Shown: positions 61,267 through 64,000 of the stretch, one piece after another
How positions within the stretch are numbered: position 1 is the stretch's first letter
How the letters are laid out: each line of letters opens with the position of its first letter
Assembly: GCF_022811845.1 (NCBI RefSeq)
Contig: NZ_CP064266.1
Span: 2,666,001 to 2,730,000, forward strand
DNA from: Bacillus pseudomycoides
GTDB lineage: Bacteria > Bacillota > Bacilli > Bacillales > Bacillaceae_G
Direction of reading: 5' to 3'
Length of the DNA: 64,000 bases
Program-made: the position numbers and the translations under genes
Notes under the pieces: model-generated
Database searches by the model: none
The model's input: the letters and a program-made list of their open reading frames with translations, nothing else
What the model was told of the DNA's origin: nothing

Positions 61267-64000
61267 TTAGTTGCTATAAACTTCTATTTCTTGTTTATCT
61301 TGACGAAAGTTATACTTTGTATCTAATGTGTGTGCAACGATAAGTTCTTGTTCTGCACGGTGCGCATGTGGGTCGCCACCTGAAGGGCTTGAGCGGTCTG
61401 GGCGTCCAATATAACCTGTTTTTACTTTATCTCCAGCAAGTTCAAACAGAATTGGAGCCATGTAATGCCATGCACCCATGTTTCTTGGCTCTTCTTGTAC
61501 CCAAATGATTTCTTCTAAGTTTTTAAAGCGTTTCATAATAGATTGAACTTTTTCAGCAGGGAATGGGTACAATTGCTCGATACGAACAATGTGAACTTCA
61601 TCTAAATTGTACTCATGTTTACCAGATTCAATTTCTGCTGCTAAGTCAATTGCCATTTTACCAGTTGTTAAAACAAGACGTTTTACTTTCGTTGGTTTTG
61701 TACCAAGGTTTTCTTGTTCTAACGCAGGTTGGAAGCGTCCTTCACTTAGTTTGTCACCTGATGAAGTTGTAAGTGGGTGACGTAATAAGCTTTTTGGCGT
61801 CATAATGACTAATGGACGAACCGCTTCGGTACCAAGAATTGATGCTTGACGGCGTAAAATATGGAAGTATTGTGCCGCGCTTGTTAAGTTTGCAACAGTC
61901 CAGTTATTTTCTGCAGCTAGTTGTAAGAAACGTTCTGGACGTGCACTAGAGTGCTCTGGCCCTTGACCTTCATAACCATGAGGTAGAAGAAGAACTAGAC
62001 CTGATTTTTGACCCCATTTTGCTCTTCCTGCTGAAACATATTGATCAAATAATGCTTGCGCAGTATTTGAGAAGTCACCGTACTGCGCTTCCCACATAAC
62101 TAAAGTTTCTGGAGCGAACACGTTATAGCCGTACTCATACCCAACAACAGCAGCTTCAGATAACGGACTGTTATGAACTGAGAAAGATGCATTGATATTT
62201 GGTAATCGGTGCAACGGTGAATATGTTTCGTTTGTTTCTGTATCATGTAGTACGATATGACGGTGTGCGAACGTACCACGCTGTGAATCTTGACCAGTTA
62301 AACGAATTGGCGTACCTTCTTGTAAAATAGAAGCGAATGCTAAAGATTCTGCAAGTGCCCATTCAATTTTACCGTTCTCTTCAAGAGCATCTTTACGGCG
62401 CTCAAGAATCTTTTTCACTTTCGGATATACGTTAAAGCCTTCTGGCCAAGTTAAAAGCCCTTCGTTAATTGCGCGAAGTGTTTCAAGTGGAAGACCAGTA
62501 TCAATCGGCTGAATTCCTTTCGCAACAACGTCTGGAACTGTAACGTGAATTGCTGCGTCACTTGTATCTGCTGGTGGTACTTGTGCATATTCAGCTTTTA
62601 ATTGCTCTTGTATAAACTGAGTAATTGTTTCAATCTCATCTGTATTTAGAACGCCAGCAGCTTCTAATTGGCTCGCATATAAAGCTCTTACAGTTGGATG
62701 GTTTTTAATTTTTTTATAAACTTGTGGTTGCGTAACTGCTGGGTCATCCATTTCGTTATGACCGTAACGACGGTAACCGATTAAATCGATTAAGAAGTCT
62801 TTTTTGAACAGCATACGATATTGAATTGCAAGGTCAGCAGCTGCAAGACAAGCTTCTGGATCGTCAGCATTTACATGGACGATTGGAATATCAAAACCTT
62901 TTGCAAGGTCGCTTGAGTATTTTGTAGAGCGAGAATCATAGCTATCTGTTGTAAAGCCAACTGAATTATTTGCAATAACATGAATTGTTCCACCAGTTTG
63001 GTATGCATTCAATCTGCTTAAGTTTAATGTTTCAGATACAATACCTTGCCCAGGGAATGCAGCATCACCATGAACTAAAATTACGAAAGATTTCGAAACA
63101 TCTTGTTCAGGGTAACCAGCTTTTTTACGATTTTCCTGAGCGGCACGCGCATAACCTTCAACAACCGGGTTAACAAACTCAAGGTGACTCGGGTTATTTG
63201 CTAATGTAACGCGTGTGCTAGCTTCTTCAGAGCCAACAACTTGTTCTCTACCTAAATGGTATTTCACGTCGCCAGTCCAGCCAGCATTACTATTTACACC
63301 TTCTATTGTTGCATGTTTAAACTCAGCAAACATATGACTATATGGTTTTTCTAATACATGAGCGAGTACGCTAAGGCGACCGCGGTGAGCCATACCGATC
63401 ATAACGTCATCTACGCCATTCTTAGCACCTTCTGAAATGATTTTATCCAGTACAGGTACAAGCATATCAACGCCTTCTATAGAGAAACGTTTTTGACCTA
63501 CAAACGTTTTATGCAAAAATTGCTCGAAACCTTCAACTGCTGTTAATCGTTTTAAAAGAGCAGTTCGTTTTTTATTTGGTAGTGGTTGACGCAATGAATT
63601 TGATTCCACCATTTGATGCAACCACACACGTTCTTCGCTATCTTGTATATGAGAAAATTCATAGGCTAAAGATTTTGTATAAACATCTTTTAATCTATGA
63701 ATTACATCAAGAGCTGTGTGAATACCATTTGGTGCATCTGGCCATACTGTTTTCGCTGGAATCGCTTTCAAATCTTCATCGCTTAAGTCCTGCATTGCTG
63801 TATGAATAAGGGATTGTCCATCGGTAGGATCTTCCATCGGATTAATATGAGCGGATAGATGCCCGAATGAACGAATGTTTTCTACAACTTGAACCACTTT
63901 AAGAATTTTTTCAATGTTTCCTGTACCTTGAGGAGAAAAATTTGTTTCTTTGTTGTCCCCTGTTACGACATTAGCTTGGAATGAAGGAGCCCCAAAAGTT
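61267..64000 (-). CDS. odhA: 2-oxoglutarate dehydrogenase E1 component, 5'-truncated by window edge
   Basis: The frame is open to the right edge, so at least 910 residues are present and roughly the first 40-50 codons lie outside. The ThDP-dependent decarboxylase shows GMAHRGRLSVLAHVLEKP, VKYHLG, LANNPSHLEFVNPVVEG, VHGDAAFPGQGIVSETLNLS, the ThDP motif region HVNADDPEACLAAADLAIQYR with YRRYGHNEMDDP, and the C-terminal TGQDSQRGTFAHRH and HGYEGQGPEHSSARPERFLQ. The upstream frame reads FGAPSFQANVV and NKETNFSPQGTGNIEKIL, so GTG 63897 is not the start. Confidence 0.95.
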   Translation of the reverse strand, partial: TFGAPSFQANVVTGDNKETNFSPQGTGNIEKILKVVQVVENIRSFGHLSAHINPMEDPTDGQSLIHTAMQDLSDEDLKAIPAKTVWPDAPNGIHTALDVIHRLKDVYTKSLAYEFSHIQDSEERVWLHQMVESNSLRQPLPNKKRTALLKRLTAVEGFEQFLHKTFVGQKRFSIEGVDMLVPVLDKIISEGAKNGVDDVMIGMAHRGRLSVLAHVLEKPYSHMFAEFKHATIEGVNSNAGWTGDVKYHLGREQVVGSEEASTRVTLANNPSHLEFVNPVVEGYARAAQENRKKAGYPEQDVSKSFVILVHGDAAFPGQGIVSETLNLSRLNAYQTGGTIHVIANNSVGFTTDSYDSRSTKYSSDLAKGFDIPIVHVNADDPEACLAAADLAIQYRMLFKKDFLIDLIGYRRYGHNEMDDPAVTQPQVYKKIKNHPTVRALYASQLEAAGVLNTDEIETITQFIQEQLKAEYAQVPPADTSDAAIHVTVPDVVAKGIQPIDTGLPLETLRAINEGLLTWPEGFNVYPKVKKILERRKDALEENGKIEWALAESLAFASILQEGTPIRLTGQDSQRGTFAHRHIVLHDTETNETYSPLHRLPNINASFSVHNSPLSEAAVVGYEYGYNVFAPETLVMWEAQYGDFSNTAQALFDQYVSAGRAKWGQKSGLVLLLPHGYEGQGPEHSSARPERFLQLAAENNWTVANLTSAAQYFHILRRQASILGTEAVRPLVIMTPKSLLRHPLTTSSGDKLSEGRFQPALEQENLGTKPTKVKRLVLTTGKMAIDLAAEIESGKHEYNLDEVHIVRIEQLYPFPAEKVQSIMKRFKNLEEIIWVQEEPRNMGAWHYMAPILFELAGDKVKTGYIGRPDRSSPSGGDPHAHRAEQELIVAHTLDTKYNFRQDKQEIEVYSN

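Noticed and set aside
1..64000. tRNA, rRNA, CRISPR array or replication origin
   Set aside because: No cloverleaf, rRNA signature, repeat-spacer array or DnaA-box cluster was recognised on reading either strand; a covariance search would be needed to exclude small RNAs.

Overview
The window is a chromosomal segment of a Bacillus cereus group bacterium (B. cereus, B. thuringiensis or B. anthracis type). The evidence is exosporium genes of the ExsY/CotY and ExsF/BxpB kinds, a CotO-like protein, the yjcA-yjcD-yjcF-yjcG-yjcH order shared with Bacillus, a trp operon behind Trp T-boxes, heterocycloanthracin-type TOMM genes, CoA-disulfide reductase, bcr-like dispersed repeats and low G+C DNA with strong AGGAGG ribosome binding sites.

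Layout. 1-2.9 kb: end of prpE, a RodA-type SEDS protein, two copies of a dispersed repeat, and fabI with a likely FapR operator. 3-20.7 kb: a sugar and glycosyltransferase island. It starts with an aminotransferase, an acetyltransferase and rmlACBD (dTDP-L-rhamnose). It continues with two paralogous GT2 enzymes, a 1039-residue triple-domain glycosyltransferase, a nucleotide-sugar epimerase and UDP-sugar dehydrogenase, and genes resembling B. subtilis cgeA, cgeB and cgeD. A decayed copy of the fabI 3' end closes the island, so fabI sequence flanks it on both sides. 21-26 kb: spore surface genes (a dead P-domain-like gene, ExsF-like protein, CotO-like repeat protein, two ExsY/CotY proteins, YjcA). 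The sugars made next door probably decorate this layer.

26-35.5 kb: yjcD-type helicase, yjcF, yjcG, yjcH, an EamA transporter, ferritin, a G+C-rich VOC protein, a PH-domain protein, an Ig-like protein and putP. 35.7-42.9 kb: two complete tandem Trp (UGG) T-box leaders separated by a 142-bp inverted-repeat element, then trpEGDCFBA.

43.1-44.9 kb: a six-cysteine SCIFF ranthipeptide precursor and its radical SAM/SPASM maturase, a pair best known from Clostridia. Two phased TGTGA-N6-TCACA-type palindromes (Fnr- or Rex-like) lie upstream, suggesting anaerobic or redox control. This is the most interesting item in the window. 44.9-54 kb: a DUF4240 pseudogene, lactate permease, YukJ, a membrane HELGH protein, two zinc-ribbon membrane proteins, a possible spore-surface protein, two more repeat copies, CoA-disulfide reductase and a small cytosolic protein. 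54-59.7 kb: a three-gene TOMM maturation operon without a local precursor. 59.8-64 kb: odhB and a 5'-truncated odhA (2-oxoglutarate dehydrogenase).

Several track-style longest starts were moved to downstream starts with a properly spaced ribosome binding site; this is stated gene by gene. Family names come from recognition of motifs and order, not from database searches.
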